Source: Streptomyces rhizosphaerihabitans
GTDB taxonomy: Bacteria > Actinomycetota > Actinomycetes > Streptomycetales > Streptomycetaceae
Reading direction: 5' to 3'
Assembly: GCF_025399795.1 (NCBI RefSeq)
Contig: NZ_JAODTZ010000007.1
Span: 124,001 to 188,000, forward strand
DNA length: 64,000 nucleotides
Both the position numbers and the translations under genes were made by a program. The notes beneath the pieces are model-generated. The model worked only from the letters and a program-made list of their open reading frames with translations. It did no database searches and was not told the DNA's origin. Below are positions 20,377-29,296 of this stretch, in pieces (the first letter of the stretch is position 1; the number at the start of each line of letters is the position of its first letter).

Positions 20377-21960
20377 CTACTTGGCCCGGCGCGCGACCGT
20401 GAAGTGGTCGACCTCCGCACCGGTCTCGGCGATGCCGCGGACCGTCAGGGTGGCCAGGCGACCCTTCGGGGCCGGGGTCACGTCGACGCGCAGGAACGAG
20501 TAGTTGAGGTAGCGCACGCGCGACCAGGCGACCGTCTCGGCCTGCTTGCCGTCCTTGAGGTTGATGAAGGAGGCGACGGACTCGACCTCGTTCTCCTTGC
20601 CCTCGTAGGACTCCGGGGCGGTGAAGGCGTACAGGCTGCGGCCGGCCGCGCCCGCCGTCACGTACACGACACCGTCGGTCTCCGGGTACGCCGTGCCGCC
20701 GATCGGCAGCTTCTTGGTGACCGTGTTCGCCTTGATGACGTCCGTGCGCTCGTACTGGTGGTTGTGGCCGTTGATCACCAGGTCGACGGTGTACTTCTCG
20801 AACAGCGGCACCCACTCCTGTCGCACGCCCCCCTCCGAGGCGTGCGCCGTGGAGGTGCAGTACGCGCAGTGGTGGAAGAAGACCACGACGAAGTCGATGT
20901 CCCGCGAGGCGCGGTACTTCTTGAGCTGGGCCTCCAGCCACTTGGTCTGGGTACCGCCGGAGATGCCGAGGTTGGCCGGGATCTCGAAGGAGATGTCGTT
21001 GGCGTCCAGCGAGATGATCGCCGTGTTGCCGTGGACGAAGGAGTAGACGCCGGGCAGGTTGGCCTTGTCGGGGCCGTTGTCGGGCAGCGTCCAGCGGGCC
21101 TCCTCGCCGCCGTAGCCGTTGGGCGAGTACCAGGCCTCCATGTCGTGGTTGCCGTACGCCGGCATCCACGGCACCTGCTTGGCGACCGTCTCGGTCTGGG
21201 CGAGGAACTGGTCCCAGATGCGCGAGTCGAAGCCGGTGTCCTCCTTCTTGCCCGCGCCGGACGGGTCCGCGTAGGCGATGTCGCCGGCGTGCAGGTGGAA
21301 GGCGGGGTTCTGGGCGAGCAGCAGGGCGTCGTTGGCGAGGCCGTGGTAGCCGACGCCCTCGTCGCCGAAGGCGGTGAAGGTGAAGGGCTCGGCGTGCGAG
21401 GGCGCGGTGGTGAAGGTGCCGAGCGTGCCGAGGAGGTGGGGCTCGGCCGGGTCGAAGCCCGCGTGGCCGACGCCGTAGTAGTAGGTCCTGCCGGGGCGCA
21501 GGTGGGTGAGCTTGGCGTGCAGGTAGTACTGGGTGTGGTCGCCGCTCGCGCCCACGCCGGCCGGGGTGTAGAGGGTGCGCACCTCGGCCTCGATCTTGCG
21601 GGAGAGGTCGCAGGGGTGGGCGCCGATACGGATGTAGGGCTTGCTGACCGCGGCCGGCACCTGCCAGGAGACGGTCATCTCGGTGCGCGGGTCGTTGCCG
21701 AAGGCGAGGTGGCGGCCGAAGGGGGCGACGAGCGCGCCGTCCACCTTCTGCGTCGAGGTCGGGGCGGCCGTCCGCTGCGTCGGGACCGCGGCCTGTGCGG
21801 CGCCGGGCACGAAGGCTCCGCCGGCGACGGCGCCGAGGGTCACGGCGCCGCCTCTGATCATGTTGCGCCGCGAGAACTTGGCGCGAAGGTACTCGTGCTG
21901 CTCGGCCATGGTCATCTTCTCGGCGAGCTGCTCGGGTACGCCCATGCGTGGAGTGTCCAT
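20377..21960 (-). CDS. Tat-exported metallophosphoesterase, purple acid phosphatase-like
   Basis: The 527-residue protein begins MDTPRMGVPEQLAEKM and has a Tat signal (SRRNMIRGG, then hydrophobic to GAAQAA, about residues 30-65). A fibronectin-like domain follows (RTEMTVSWQVPAAV, LRPGRTYYYGVG). The phosphoesterase core carries the full metal motif set: TAFGDEG, HAGDIAYAD, AYGNHDMEAW, VVFFHHCAYC and INGHNHQYER. These match purple acid phosphatases using two metals. It probably releases phosphate from organic esters outside the cell. The start at 21960 is chosen because codons further upstream add an unlikely extension before the Tat signal. No PHO box was recognised upstream. Confidence 0.88.
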   Translation of the reverse strand: MDTPRMGVPEQLAEKMTMAEQHEYLRAKFSRRNMIRGGAVTLGAVAGGAFVPGAAQAAVPTQRTAAPTSTQKVDGALVAPFGRHLAFGNDPRTEMTVSWQVPAAVSKPYIRIGAHPCDLSRKIEAEVRTLYTPAGVGASGDHTQYYLHAKLTHLRPGRTYYYGVGHAGFDPAEPHLLGTLGTFTTAPSHAEPFTFTAFGDEGVGYHGLANDALLLAQNPAFHLHAGDIAYADPSGAGKKEDTGFDSRIWDQFLAQTETVAKQVPWMPAYGNHDMEAWYSPNGYGGEEARWTLPDNGPDKANLPGVYSFVHGNTAIISLDANDISFEIPANLGISGGTQTKWLEAQLKKYRASRDIDFVVVFFHHCAYCTSTAHASEGGVRQEWVPLFEKYTVDLVINGHNHQYERTDVIKANTVTKKLPIGGTAYPETDGVVYVTAGAAGRSLYAFTAPESYEGKENEVESVASFINLKDGKQAETVAWSRVRYLNYSFLRVDVTPAPKGRLATLTVRGIAETGAEVDHFTVARRAK

Positions 21961-22052
21961 GGCACCAGAAGTTGCTCCTGGCAATCGACGCGGCGCAAGA
22001 CGCTGGATGGACAGCCTGTAAACAGCGGCCCATAAGAGATTCAACACCCGCT

Positions 22053-22068
22053 TGCCCGATATCGGGCA
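22053..22068. promoter_or_regulatory. Perfect 16-base palindrome in a divergent promoter region
   Basis: TGCCCGATATCGGGCA lies between the phosphatase gene (start 21960, minus) and the small gene at 22110 (plus). Its position suits an operator for either. I do not recognise the site. Confidence 0.45.
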
Positions 22069-22109
22069 GGATTCTTGCGAATCGTCTTCCGGTACCTCAG
22101 GATCAACGG

Positions 22110-22367
22110 GTGCACGACGAACTCGTTGATCATTTGACGCGGTCGACCCCCCTGAACCGGGGCGAGGCGCTGCGAGTGATCCAGGACGTGCTCGCCTACT
22201 TCGACGAGACGACCCAGGACTTCGTCCGTCGCCGCCACCGCGAACTCCAGGCCCAGGGCCTGGTGAACACGTCGATCTTCGAGCGGATCGAGGCGGACCT
22301 GAAATATCGCGCGGTCGCGCCGCCGGAGCTCACGCTCAGGCAGCTGCGCCGCATCGTTTACGGCTGA
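22110..22367 (+). CDS. Small conserved protein upstream of glmS
   Basis: This 85-residue protein is soluble and largely helical: VHDELVDHLTRSTPLNRGEA, then RVIQDVLAYFDETTQDFVRRRHRELQ and a C-terminal ADLKYRAVAPPELTLRQLRRIVYG. The start is GTG at 22110, supported by AGGAT 8 bases upstream. It ends 14 bases before glmS and is likely cotranscribed with it. I do not know the function. The pattern of charged helices suggests a protein-binding or regulatory role. Confidence 0.7.
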   Translation: MHDELVDHLTRSTPLNRGEALRVIQDVLAYFDETTQDFVRRRHRELQAQGLVNTSIFERIEADLKYRAVAPPELTLRQLRRIVYG

Positions 22368-22381
22368 GGGACTCTACGTAT

Positions 22382-24199
22382 ATGTGCGGAATCGTCGGAT
22401 ACATCGGCAGGCGTGATGTGACCCCGCTGCTCCTCGAAGGCCTTCAGCGCCTGGAGTACCGCGGCTACGACTCGGCGGGCATAGTCGTGACCTCCCCCAA
22501 GTCGGCCGGCCTGAAGATGGTCAAGGCCAAGGGCCGGGTCCGCGATCTGGAGGCCAAGGTCCCCAAGCGCTTCGCCGGCACCACCGGCATCGCCCACACC
22601 CGCTGGGCCACGCACGGTGCCCCCTCCGACGTGAACGCGCACCCGCACATGTCCGGCGACAGCAAGGTCGCGGTCGTGCACAACGGCATCATCGACAACG
22701 CCTCCGACCTGCGCAAGAAGCTCGAGGCCGACGGCGTCGAGTTCCTCTCCGAGACCGACACCGAGGTCCTCACGCACCTCGTCGCCCGCTCCCAGCAGGA
22801 GAAGCTGGAGGACAAGGTCCGCGAGGCGCTGCGGGTCATCGAGGGCACCTACGGCATCGCGGTGATGCACGCCGACTTCCCCGACCGCATCGTGGTGGCG
22901 CGAAACGGCTCCCCCGTCGTGCTCGGCATCGGCGAGAAGGAGATGTTCGTCGCCTCGGACATCGCCGCCCTGGTCACCCACACCCGCCAGATCGTCACGC
23001 TGGACGACGGCGAGATGGCCACGCTCAAGGCCGACGACTTCCGGACGTACACCACCGAGGGCACTCGGACGACCTCCGAGCCGACCACCGTCGAGTGGGA
23101 GGCCGCCTCGTACGACATGGGCGGCCACGACACGTACATGCACAAGGAGATCCACGAGCAGGTCGAGGCCGTGGACCGCGTGCTGCGCGGCCGCATCGAC
23201 GACCGGTTCTCGACGGTCCACCTCGGCGGCCTGAACCTGGACGCCCGCGACGCGCGCGCCGTGCGCCGCGTGAAGATCCTCGGCTGCGGCACCTCGTACC
23301 ACGCGGGCATGATCGGCGCCCAGATGATCGAGGAGCTGGCCCGTATCCCCGCGGACGCCGAGCCGGCCTCCGAGTTCCGCTACCGCAACGCGGTCGTCGA
23401 CCCCGACACCCTGTACATCGCGGTCTCCCAGTCCGGTGAGACCTACGACGTACTGGCCGCCGTCCAGGAGCTGAAGCGCAAGGGCGCACGGGTCCTCGGC
23501 GTGGTCAACGTCGTCGGCTCGGCGATCGCCCGCGAGGCGGACGGCGGCATGTACGTCCACGCCGGCCCCGAGGTCTGCGTCGTCTCGACGAAGTGCTTCA
23601 CCAACACCACCGTCGCCTTCGCGCTGCTCGCCCTGCACCTCGGCCGCACCCGTGACCTGTCGGTCCGCGACGGCAAGCGGATCATCGAGGGCCTGCGCAA
23701 GCTGCCCGCGCAGATCTCGGAGATCCTGGAGCAGGAGGACGAGATCAAGAAGCTGGCCGCGGAGTACGCAGAGGCCCACTCGATGCTCTTCATCGGCCGC
23801 GTCCGGGGCTACCCCGTGGCCCGTGAGGCCTCGCTGAAGCTCAAGGAGGTCTCGTACATCCACGCCGAGGCCTACCCGGCCTCCGAGCTCAAGCACGGCC
23901 CGCTGGCCCTCATCGAGCCGGCGCTGCCCACCGTCGCGATCGTCCCCGACGACGACCTGCTCGAGAAGAACCGCGCCGCCCTGGAGGAGATCAAGGCCCG
24001 CAGCGGCAAGATCCTCGCCGTCGCGCACCGGCACCAGGAGAAGGCCGACCAGACGATCCTCGTCCCGAAGAACGAGGACGAGCTGGACCCGATCCTGATG
24101 GGCATCCCGCTCCAGCTCCTCGCCTACCACACGGCGTTGGCGCTCGGCCGGGACATCGACAAGCCGCGCAACCTGGCCAAGTCGGTCACCGTCGAGTAG
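22382..24199 (+). CDS. glmS: Glutamine-fructose-6-phosphate aminotransferase (isomerizing)
   Basis: At 605 residues this is full-length GlmS. Cys2 (MCGIVGYIGRRDV) is the glutaminase nucleophile, and YRGYDSAGI, THTRWATHG-like (IAHTRWATHGAPSDVNAHPH) and VVHNGIIDN are glutaminase motifs. Two SIS domains follow, with GCGTSYHAGM, SQSGETYDVLAAV and SEL KHGPLALIE motifs, and the protein ends KPRNLAKSVTVE as is typical. It makes glucosamine-6-phosphate for cell wall precursors. The ATG starts 14 bases after the small upstream gene. No glmS ribozyme is visible in so short a gap. A 16-bp hairpin follows. Confidence 0.95.
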   Translation: MCGIVGYIGRRDVTPLLLEGLQRLEYRGYDSAGIVVTSPKSAGLKMVKAKGRVRDLEAKVPKRFAGTTGIAHTRWATHGAPSDVNAHPHMSGDSKVAVVHNGIIDNASDLRKKLEADGVEFLSETDTEVLTHLVARSQQEKLEDKVREALRVIEGTYGIAVMHADFPDRIVVARNGSPVVLGIGEKEMFVASDIAALVTHTRQIVTLDDGEMATLKADDFRTYTTEGTRTTSEPTTVEWEAASYDMGGHDTYMHKEIHEQVEAVDRVLRGRIDDRFSTVHLGGLNLDARDARAVRRVKILGCGTSYHAGMIGAQMIEELARIPADAEPASEFRYRNAVVDPDTLYIAVSQSGETYDVLAAVQELKRKGARVLGVVNVVGSAIAREADGGMYVHAGPEVCVVSTKCFTNTTVAFALLALHLGRTRDLSVRDGKRIIEGLRKLPAQISEILEQEDEIKKLAAEYAEAHSMLFIGRVRGYPVAREASLKLKEVSYIHAEAYPASELKHGPLALIEPALPTVAIVPDDDLLEKNRAALEEIKARSGKILAVAHRHQEKADQTILVPKNEDELDPILMGIPLQLLAYHTALALGRDIDKPRNLAKSVTVE

Positions 24200-24295
24200 C
24201 CGACCGCCGGGCGGTACGTCGCCGAAGATCCACCACTGAAGATCCACCACCGAATGATCCGCCGTCGCGCATGTCCCCTGCCGACGGCCGGACAT

Positions 24296-24336
24296 GAACG
24301 ATCCCCGTGCGAACCACCCGCGCACGGGGATCGTTC
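24296..24336 (+). terminator. Strong hairpin after glmS
   Basis: Perfect 16-bp stem (GAACGATCCCCGTGCG) with a 9-base loop, followed by a short TTC. It serves glmS and perhaps also the convergent minus-strand gene that ends at 24379. Confidence 0.85.
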
Positions 24337-24378
24337 TTCAAGGGCCGGAGCCGCCCAATACCCCGGCCCGCGCCGAGG

Positions 24379-24942
24379 TCAGCCGGTGGCCGTCACTCCC
24401 CGGCCGGCGGCGCGTCGCGGAAGTGCCGTGGGCCAGTGGGCGAGCGCCGCGGTCGCCGCGTACCAGGCGACAGCGCCGGCCGCGGCGGCGAACCAGCCGC
24501 CGGCCTTGGCCAGGTCGCCGTTGTCCGCGAAGCGGCCGACGGCGAGAAGCAGCAGGGAGACGAAGAACAGTCCGTAGGTGCCCTGGCCGAGCACGTCCCC
24601 GCCCGCGAGGGCGAGCGACAGCACGACGAGTGCGAAGAGCAGCAGGAAGAGTCCCGCCGCGTTGTCGGAGACCTGGCCACCGGCCGAGACGGCCCAGGTG
24701 AACCAGAGGGCACCGAGTCCCGTGAAGGCCGTGCCGTTGGCCGTGTCACGGTCGCGGAACGCGAGCAGGCCGGCGACGAAGAGCGCAACGCCGCCTACGT
24801 AGTGGGCCAGTGACACGGCGTCAGCCGCCGTCACTCCGTCGATCAAGTCGGTGTACCCGAGGCCGAAGGCCAGCAGGGTGACGCCGAGCGCGAGTCTTCC
24901 TACGACCGTGGTGGTGCTTCCCGCAGAGACGTCGTTGTCCAC
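24379..24942 (-). CDS. GPR1/FUN34/YaaH (SatP)-like membrane protein
   Basis: This 187-residue protein is almost entirely six hydrophobic segments joined by short loops: VGRLALGVTLLAFGLGYTDLI, then HYVGGVALFVAGLLAFRD, GLGALWFTWAVSAGG, LFLLLFALVVLSLALAG, GLFFVSLLLLAVG and WFAAAAGAVAWYAAT. The order and the TYGLFF segment resemble the acetate/succinate uptake family. A transport role for a small organic acid is plausible but unproven. The 180 bases upstream hold no gene. Confidence 0.7.
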   Translation of the reverse strand: MDNDVSAGSTTTVVGRLALGVTLLAFGLGYTDLIDGVTAADAVSLAHYVGGVALFVAGLLAFRDRDTANGTAFTGLGALWFTWAVSAGGQVSDNAAGLFLLLFALVVLSLALAGGDVLGQGTYGLFFVSLLLLAVGRFADNGDLAKAGGWFAAAAGAVAWYAATAALAHWPTALPRRAAGRGVTATG

Positions 24943-25122
24943 GGCGGGCTCCCTTCATGCCAGTGCGGTTGTGCTGCGCCTTACCGGTCGCCGCGTAGGA
25001 CCGGCGTCCGGTATATGCCCTTCACAAAGGCACAAACACCTCTACGCGCCAGTAGGTTTACGCACCGCACACAGAACGCCGAACACTTCCCCCGGGGCCG
25101 TCCCACCTGGGATGACGGTGCG

Positions 25123-25650
25123 TCACGGAATGACGATGACAGGGCGCTTGGCGCGTTTGGCGAGCCGTCCCGCGACCGAGCCGAAGATGCGCCCGACGAT
25201 GCCGTGGGTGGAGCCGACGACTATCGCGTCCGCCTCGTACTCCCGTCCCACCTCTTCGAGTTCGTGGCAGATGTCACCGCCGCGCTCGACCAGGATCCAG
25301 GGCACCTCGGAGAGGTATTCGGCGCAGGCGAGCTCCAGCCCCAGCACCTCGGTGCGGTGGTCGGGAACGTCGACGAAGACCGGTGGCTCACAGCCCGCCC
25401 ACACCGTGGTGGGCAGCCGGTTGGCCACATGGACGATGATCAGGCCGGAGCCCGAGCGGTGCGCCATCCCGATCGCGTAGGCGAGGGCACGCTCGCTGGA
25501 CGTCGAACCGTCGAAACCGACGACGACGCCGTGCTTGAAAGCGGGATCGCAGGACTGGCGGGGTTCTTCCGCCGCCAGGGGCTCGGCCGCCGTGGGATCG
25601 GCGAGCGGGCGCTTGCGGTCCGCGGGATCGAAGAATTCGTGACCGGCCAT
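25123..25650 (-). CDS. Universal stress protein (UspA family)
   Basis: The protein has 175 residues from the ATG at 25650: a short polar N-terminus, then one Usp domain (KHGVVVGFDGSTSSERALAYAIGMA near residue 38). The ATP-binding signature VGSTHGIVGRIFGSVAGRLAKRAKRPVIVIP ends the protein. Such proteins bind ATP and respond to stress. An upstream in-frame extension begins at 25755 but lacks family similarity. Confidence 0.88.
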   Translation of the reverse strand: MAGHEFFDPADRKRPLADPTAAEPLAAEEPRQSCDPAFKHGVVVGFDGSTSSERALAYAIGMAHRSGSGLIIVHVANRLPTTVWAGCEPPVFVDVPDHRTEVLGLELACAEYLSEVPWILVERGGDICHELEEVGREYEADAIVVGSTHGIVGRIFGSVAGRLAKRAKRPVIVIP

Positions 25651-26067
25651 GGGTGTCTCGGCGTTTGGATCCTCGTGGTGGGGACGACAACGAACGGCAG
25701 AGCTGTGTCTGGGAAACATCTTCCCAACCCCATACCCCCAAGGGTACGGCGGCACGCCTCCTCTGCCCAGATCCCGCGCGCCTTACGCGGCATTCCAGGG
25801 AGCATGCACGAGAGGGCGCCCGTAACGCAATGGTTGCTGCCCTGTACAGGCGGTTTGCGCAAGGCCCCCCGGGAATTTGCTCAGGCCACCCGGTACCGGG
25901 CACTCCCGTCGCCGTACGAGACCGGGCGGCCCCCATCCGGACACGGACACCACCGACCGGGCAGTGACCGGCCGGTCGAACACGCGTTGAACCGGTCGCA
26001 GCCACCGCCATGGAGAACCACACCCCATGGAGAACACGGAGAACAACGGAGCACCAGGGAGCAGCAC
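25651..26067. other. 417-base intergenic region between usp and the adpA-upstream gene
   Basis: No gene is supported. The region holds the usp promoter (minus strand) and the promoter of the small membrane gene (plus strand). Visible dyads are TGGGAA with TTCCCA (25710-25726, 5-base loop) and CCTGTACAGG (25841-25850). CATGGAGAAC occurs twice near 26009-26035. Confidence 0.5.
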
Positions 26068-26610
26068 GTGCCCGGACCCGACACCGCCCCCCATTCCTCC
26101 GCCCCCTCCAACCCGTCCGCCCCCTCCGACCCCTCCCCGTCGCACGCGGCACCCCCGTCCGGATCGCGATCGGGAACACGATCCGGATCGCGCTCCGGGT
26201 CACGCCCCTCGGCGCCCCCCGCGGCGGACACGGTGAGCGATGTGGTCCGCTGGGCGGCCTTCAGCTGCGTCCTGGTCCCGGTGGTTCTCCTCTGGTACGG
26301 CACCTCGCTCGCCGGCGCGTCCGGCACGGCCCTGGGTCTCGCGGCCGTGACCGGGGCCTGTCTGGTCCTGCTGCGCCAGTCCGAGCGGGGGGCGGCGCTC
26401 CTGGCCGAGGAGCAACAGGGCGCGTCACGCTCTCGCGCGCGTCGGCGAACCCCGCGGCAGCGCGGACGGCACGGGAGGACCGGCCCGGGGAGCACGGGAG
26501 GTGCGGGGCGCGGGAGAGGAGCGGGACCGGGGGCCGACCCGCGTGGCGGAAGCGGCACGGGAGTTCACCGAGGCGGTCGTCACAGTGGGGGAAACAAGCC
26601 GGTCGACTGA
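26068..26610 (+). CDS. Small membrane protein upstream of adpA
   Basis: The start is GTG at 26068, set by AGGGAG 7 bases upstream. The 180-residue product has a Ser/Pro/Arg-rich cytoplasmic start of about 50 residues and two hydrophobic segments (AAFSCVLVPVVLLWYGTSLA and ALGLAAVTGACLVLL). An Arg/Gly-rich tail to the C-terminus follows. I do not recognise a family. It is read toward adpA but 374 bases separate them, with a dyad (AAGCCGGTC/GACCGGTTT) right over its stop that could end transcription. Confidence 0.6.
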   Translation: MPGPDTAPHSSAPSNPSAPSDPSPSHAAPPSGSRSGTRSGSRSGSRPSAPPAADTVSDVVRWAAFSCVLVPVVLLWYGTSLAGASGTALGLAAVTGACLVLLRQSERGAALLAEEQQGASRSRARRRTPRQRGRHGRTGPGSTGGAGRGRGAGPGADPRGGSGTGVHRGGRHSGGNKPVD

Positions 26611-26984
26611 CCGGTTTGCGCGTACAGCTACGCTTCTTTTCAGCCAACTTCTGGCTGTGGCCCATCCCTTGCTCGAACGACCCCCCAACCCCCGTTCGAC
26701 CTGCACCTAAAGGGGTACGGAGGGCGCGCGCACCCTACGTGGATTGGCCACTGCCGCAAGGCGCACTTCCCTGTGGCGCCCACGAGTGCAACGCTTCGTG
26801 ATCGAATGCTTCACGCCAAGTTGCCATGTCGACATTCTGCGGAGTACCGAACTGGTCACCTTGGCGTCAGCGGACACAGTAGATTCGATCTTGTCTTACG
26901 GCGGGGGACTCGTGCAGGACCGAGGGGAAACGTGCAGGAGCGACACAACCGAGGAGCCGCGACCACCGAGGGGGGCTTAGCAGG
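26611..26984 (+). promoter_or_regulatory. Long adpA upstream region
   Basis: This 374-base stretch is more AT-rich than its neighbours and has no supported gene. It is the adpA promoter and leader. An inverted repeat CAGCCA-n5-TGGCTG lies at 26641-26657. On the minus strand, TGGCGTGAAG (26809-26818) matches 9 of 10 positions of the AdpA consensus TGGCSNGWWY, so autoregulation is possible. The start codon follows AGCAGG closely, and a G-run lies just upstream. Confidence 0.5.
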
Positions 26985-28226
26985 ATGAGCCACGACTCCA
27001 CTGCCGCGCCGGAAGCCGCGGCCCGGAAGCTGTCCGGGCGACGCCGCAAGGAGATCGTCGCGGTGCTGCTGTTCAGCGGCGGCCCCATTTTCGAGAGTTC
27101 CATACCGCTGTCGGTGTTCGGGATTGACCGCCAGGACGCCGGCGTGCCGCGCTACCGCCTTTTGGTGTGTGCCGGCGAGGAAGGCCCGCTGCGGACCACA
27201 GGGGGCCTGGAACTCACCGCACCACATGGCCTGGAAGCGATCTCCAGGGCCGGCACGGTGGTCGTGCCCGCCTGGCGGTCGATCACCTCGCCACCACCGG
27301 AGGAGGCGCTCGACGCACTGCGCCGCGCTCATGAGGAAGGCGCCCGCATAGTCGGGCTGTGCACCGGCGCCTTCGTGCTCGCGGCGGCCGGTTTACTGGA
27401 CGGCCGTCCGGCGACCACCCACTGGATGTACGCACCGACCCTGGCCAAGCGCTATCCGTCGGTGCACGTCGATCCCCGCGAGCTCTTCGTGGACGACGGC
27501 GACGTGCTGACATCGGCGGGTACGGCGGCCGGAATCGACCTCTGTCTCCACATCGTGCGGACGGACCACGGCAACGAGGCGGCCGGCGCGCTCGCCCGGC
27601 GCCTGGTGGTCCCACCACGGCGCAGCGGCGGCCAGGAGCGCTACCTCGACCGGTCGCTGCCGGAGGAGATCGGCGCCGACCCCCTCGCGGAGGTCGTCGC
27701 CTGGGCGCTGGAGCATCTCCATGAGCAGTTCGACGTCGAGACCCTGGCGGCTCGCGCCTATATGAGCCGCCGCACCTTCGACCGCCGGTTCCGCTCGCTC
27801 ACCGGAAGTGCTCCCCTGCAGTGGCTGATCACTCAGCGCGTGCTGCAGGCGCAGCGCCTCCTGGAGACGTCCGACTACTCGGTCGACGAGGTGGCGGGCC
27901 GCTGCGGCTTCCGTTCGCCGGTCGCGCTGCGGGGTCACTTCCGGCGTCAGCTGGGTTCGTCCCCGGCCGCGTACCGGGCGGCGTACCGCGCTCGCAGGCC
28001 GCAGGCCGACCGGTCCACGGATCCGGACGGCCCGGCAGGTCCGGTCGGACCGCCACCGTCGCTCCACCAGGAGCACTCGGGCCCGGTCCCGATGCAGACG
28101 CGCCGCACCGCGGCGGCCGGCTCCCTGGGCGCGACCGCGTCGCTCTCCGCGGAGGCGATGCGGGAGCGGGCGGAGCTGTACGCGGCGAGCAGGCCGAGCC
28201 TGCCCGGACAGCGCAGCGCGCCGTAG
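26985..28226 (+). CDS. adpA: AraC-family pleiotropic developmental regulator AdpA
   Basis: The 413-residue protein has the AdpA layout. A DJ-1/PfpI-like dimerisation domain spans about residues 25-190 (IVAVLLFSGGPIFESSIPLSVFG, VGLCTGAFVLAAAGLLDG). An AraC DNA-binding domain lies at about 235-335, with FDVETLAARAYMSRRTFDRRF and DYSVDEVAGRCGFRSPVALRGHFRR. A Pro/Arg/Ala-rich C-terminal tail follows. Codon 137 is TTA (27393-27395), the only in-frame TTA I noticed in a recognised gene. In Streptomyces this makes AdpA depend on the bldA tRNA. It controls morphological differentiation and secondary metabolism. It is followed by a UUCG-loop hairpin and ornA. Confidence 0.97.
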   Translation: MSHDSTAAPEAAARKLSGRRRKEIVAVLLFSGGPIFESSIPLSVFGIDRQDAGVPRYRLLVCAGEEGPLRTTGGLELTAPHGLEAISRAGTVVVPAWRSITSPPPEEALDALRRAHEEGARIVGLCTGAFVLAAAGLLDGRPATTHWMYAPTLAKRYPSVHVDPRELFVDDGDVLTSAGTAAGIDLCLHIVRTDHGNEAAGALARRLVVPPRRSGGQERYLDRSLPEEIGADPLAEVVAWALEHLHEQFDVETLAARAYMSRRTFDRRFRSLTGSAPLQWLITQRVLQAQRLLETSDYSVDEVAGRCGFRSPVALRGHFRRQLGSSPAAYRAAYRARRPQADRSTDPDGPAGPVGPPPSLHQEHSGPVPMQTRRTAAAGSLGATASLSAEAMRERAELYAASRPSLPGQRSAP

Positions 28227-28249
28227 TCCGGTGGCAGGATGACGCGCGG

Positions 28250-28273
28250 GGCCCGCACCTTCGGGTGCGGGCC
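28250..28273 (+). terminator. Hairpin with UUCG tetraloop after adpA
   Basis: GGCCCGCACC and GGTGCGGGCC form a perfect 10-bp stem closed by TTCG and followed by TCTTCG. It separates adpA from ornA, though read-through is possible. Confidence 0.85.
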
Positions 28274-28368
28274 TCTTCGCACGTGGGCCGGGCCCCGACG
28301 CGATCCGCCGCTCCGGCGGGGCGCAGGGGCGGGTCCACCGGACCGGGGCGGGCCGTAGGGTGAGACAC

Positions 28369-28971
28369 ATGAACGATCGCATGGTGTGGATCGACTGCGA
28401 GATGACCGGACTCTCGCTGTCGGATGACGCGCTCATCGAAGTGGCCGCGCTGGTCACCGATTCTGAGCTGAACGTGCTCGGCGAAGGTGTGGACATCGTG
28501 ATCCGCCCGCCGGACGCGGCCCTGGAGACGATGCCGGACGTGGTGCGCCAGATGCACACGGCCTCCGGCCTGCTCGATGAGCTCGCCGGGGGCACGACCC
28601 TGGCGGACGCCGAGGCGCAGGTCCTGGCGTACGTACGTGAGCACGTCAAGGAGCCGGGCAAGGCCCCGCTCTGCGGGAACTCCGTCGGCACGGACCGCGG
28701 TTTCCTGCTGCGCGACATGGGGACGCTGGAGGGCTATCTCCACTACCGGATCGTGGACGTGTCCTCCGTCAAGGAGCTGGCCCGCCGCTGGTATCCCCGG
28801 GCGTACTTCAACAGCCCGGAGAAGAACGGCAACCACCGCGCCCTGGCCGACATCCGCGAGTCCATCGCCGAGCTCCGCTACTACCGCGAGGCGGTCTTCG
28901 TCCCGCAGCCCGGCCCCGACTCGGACACCGCCCGCACCATCGCGGCCAAGCACGTCCTGCCCGCCGAATAG
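28369..28971 (+). CDS. ornA: Oligoribonuclease
   Basis: A DEDD-type 3'-5' exoribonuclease of 200 residues. The acidic motif WIDCEMTGL lies at the start, [18 protein letters not shown] in the middle, and [12 protein letters not shown] at the end carries the catalytic His and Asp. It degrades 2-5-base RNAs and pGpG to mononucleotides. The ATG at 28369 follows AGGGTGAG at good spacing, and translation gives [15 protein letters not shown]. In Streptomyces it lies downstream of adpA and affects development. In this window it may also link to the c-di-GMP gene at the right edge, since pGpG is its substrate. Confidence 0.95.
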   Translation: MNDRMVWIDCEMTGLSLSDDALIEVAALVTDSELNVLGEGVDIVIRPPDAALETMPDVVRQMHTASGLLDELAGGTTLADAEAQVLAYVREHVKEPGKAPLCGNSVGTDRGFLLRDMGTLEGYLHYRIVDVSSVKELARRWYPRAYFNSPEKNGNHRALADIRESIAELRYYREAVFVPQPGPDSDTARTIAAKHVLPAE

Positions 28972-28980
28972 GCCTTTGAC

Positions 28981-28998
28981 GGGGCCCTGATGGGCCCC
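28981..28998 (+). terminator. Short GC hairpin after ornA
   Basis: GGGGCCC-TGAT-GGGCCCC with an AAAAA downstream. A possible -10 of the next gene, TACACT, sits at 29035-29040, in front of tRNA-His. Confidence 0.6.
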
Positions 28999-29079
28999 GG
29001 AAAAAGCCGTGCGCGAGCACCCCTTCGGACCCTGTACACTTTTTCTCGGCCGGTCGGAGAAGCACGAAGACCGGACATG

Positions 29080-29152
29080 GTGGGTGTAGCTCAGTTGGTA
29101 GAGCACCTGGTTGTGGTCCAGGTGGCCGCGGGTTCAAGTCCCGTCACTCACC
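29080..29152 (+). tRNA. tRNA-His (GTG anticodon)
   Basis: The acceptor arms GTGGGTG and CACTCAC pair, with one G-U. The anticodon loop TTGTGGT lies in a CCTGG/CCAGG stem and reads GTG. The T arm GCGGGTTCAAGTCCCGT is normal. The G at 29079 pairs with C73 (29152) as the extra G-1 characteristic of tRNA-His. No CCA is encoded. A 17-bp hairpin follows. Confidence 0.97.
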
Positions 29153-29158
29153 CTGAGT

Positions 29159-29197
29159 AATCAGCCGGTGACCTGTTGAACAGGTCACCGGCTGATT
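29159..29197 (+). terminator. Strong hairpin after tRNA-His
   Basis: A perfect 17-bp stem (AATCAGCCGGTGACCTG) with loop TTGAA begins 6 bases after the tRNA. A T-containing tail follows. Confidence 0.85.
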
Positions 29198-29296
29198 GCG
29201 TTCCCGGGCACCCCGGCAGCCGATCCGCCGTTACGTCGCCGATCCGCCGGGACTCCGCGGAAGCAGGCGCGAGCCCGGGACCCGTACGCTCCCCTC

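Noticed and set aside
22368..22381. glmS ribozyme or riboswitch
   Set aside because: Only 14 bases separate glmS from the upstream gene, too few for the known ribozyme, and the latter is not expected in this phylum.
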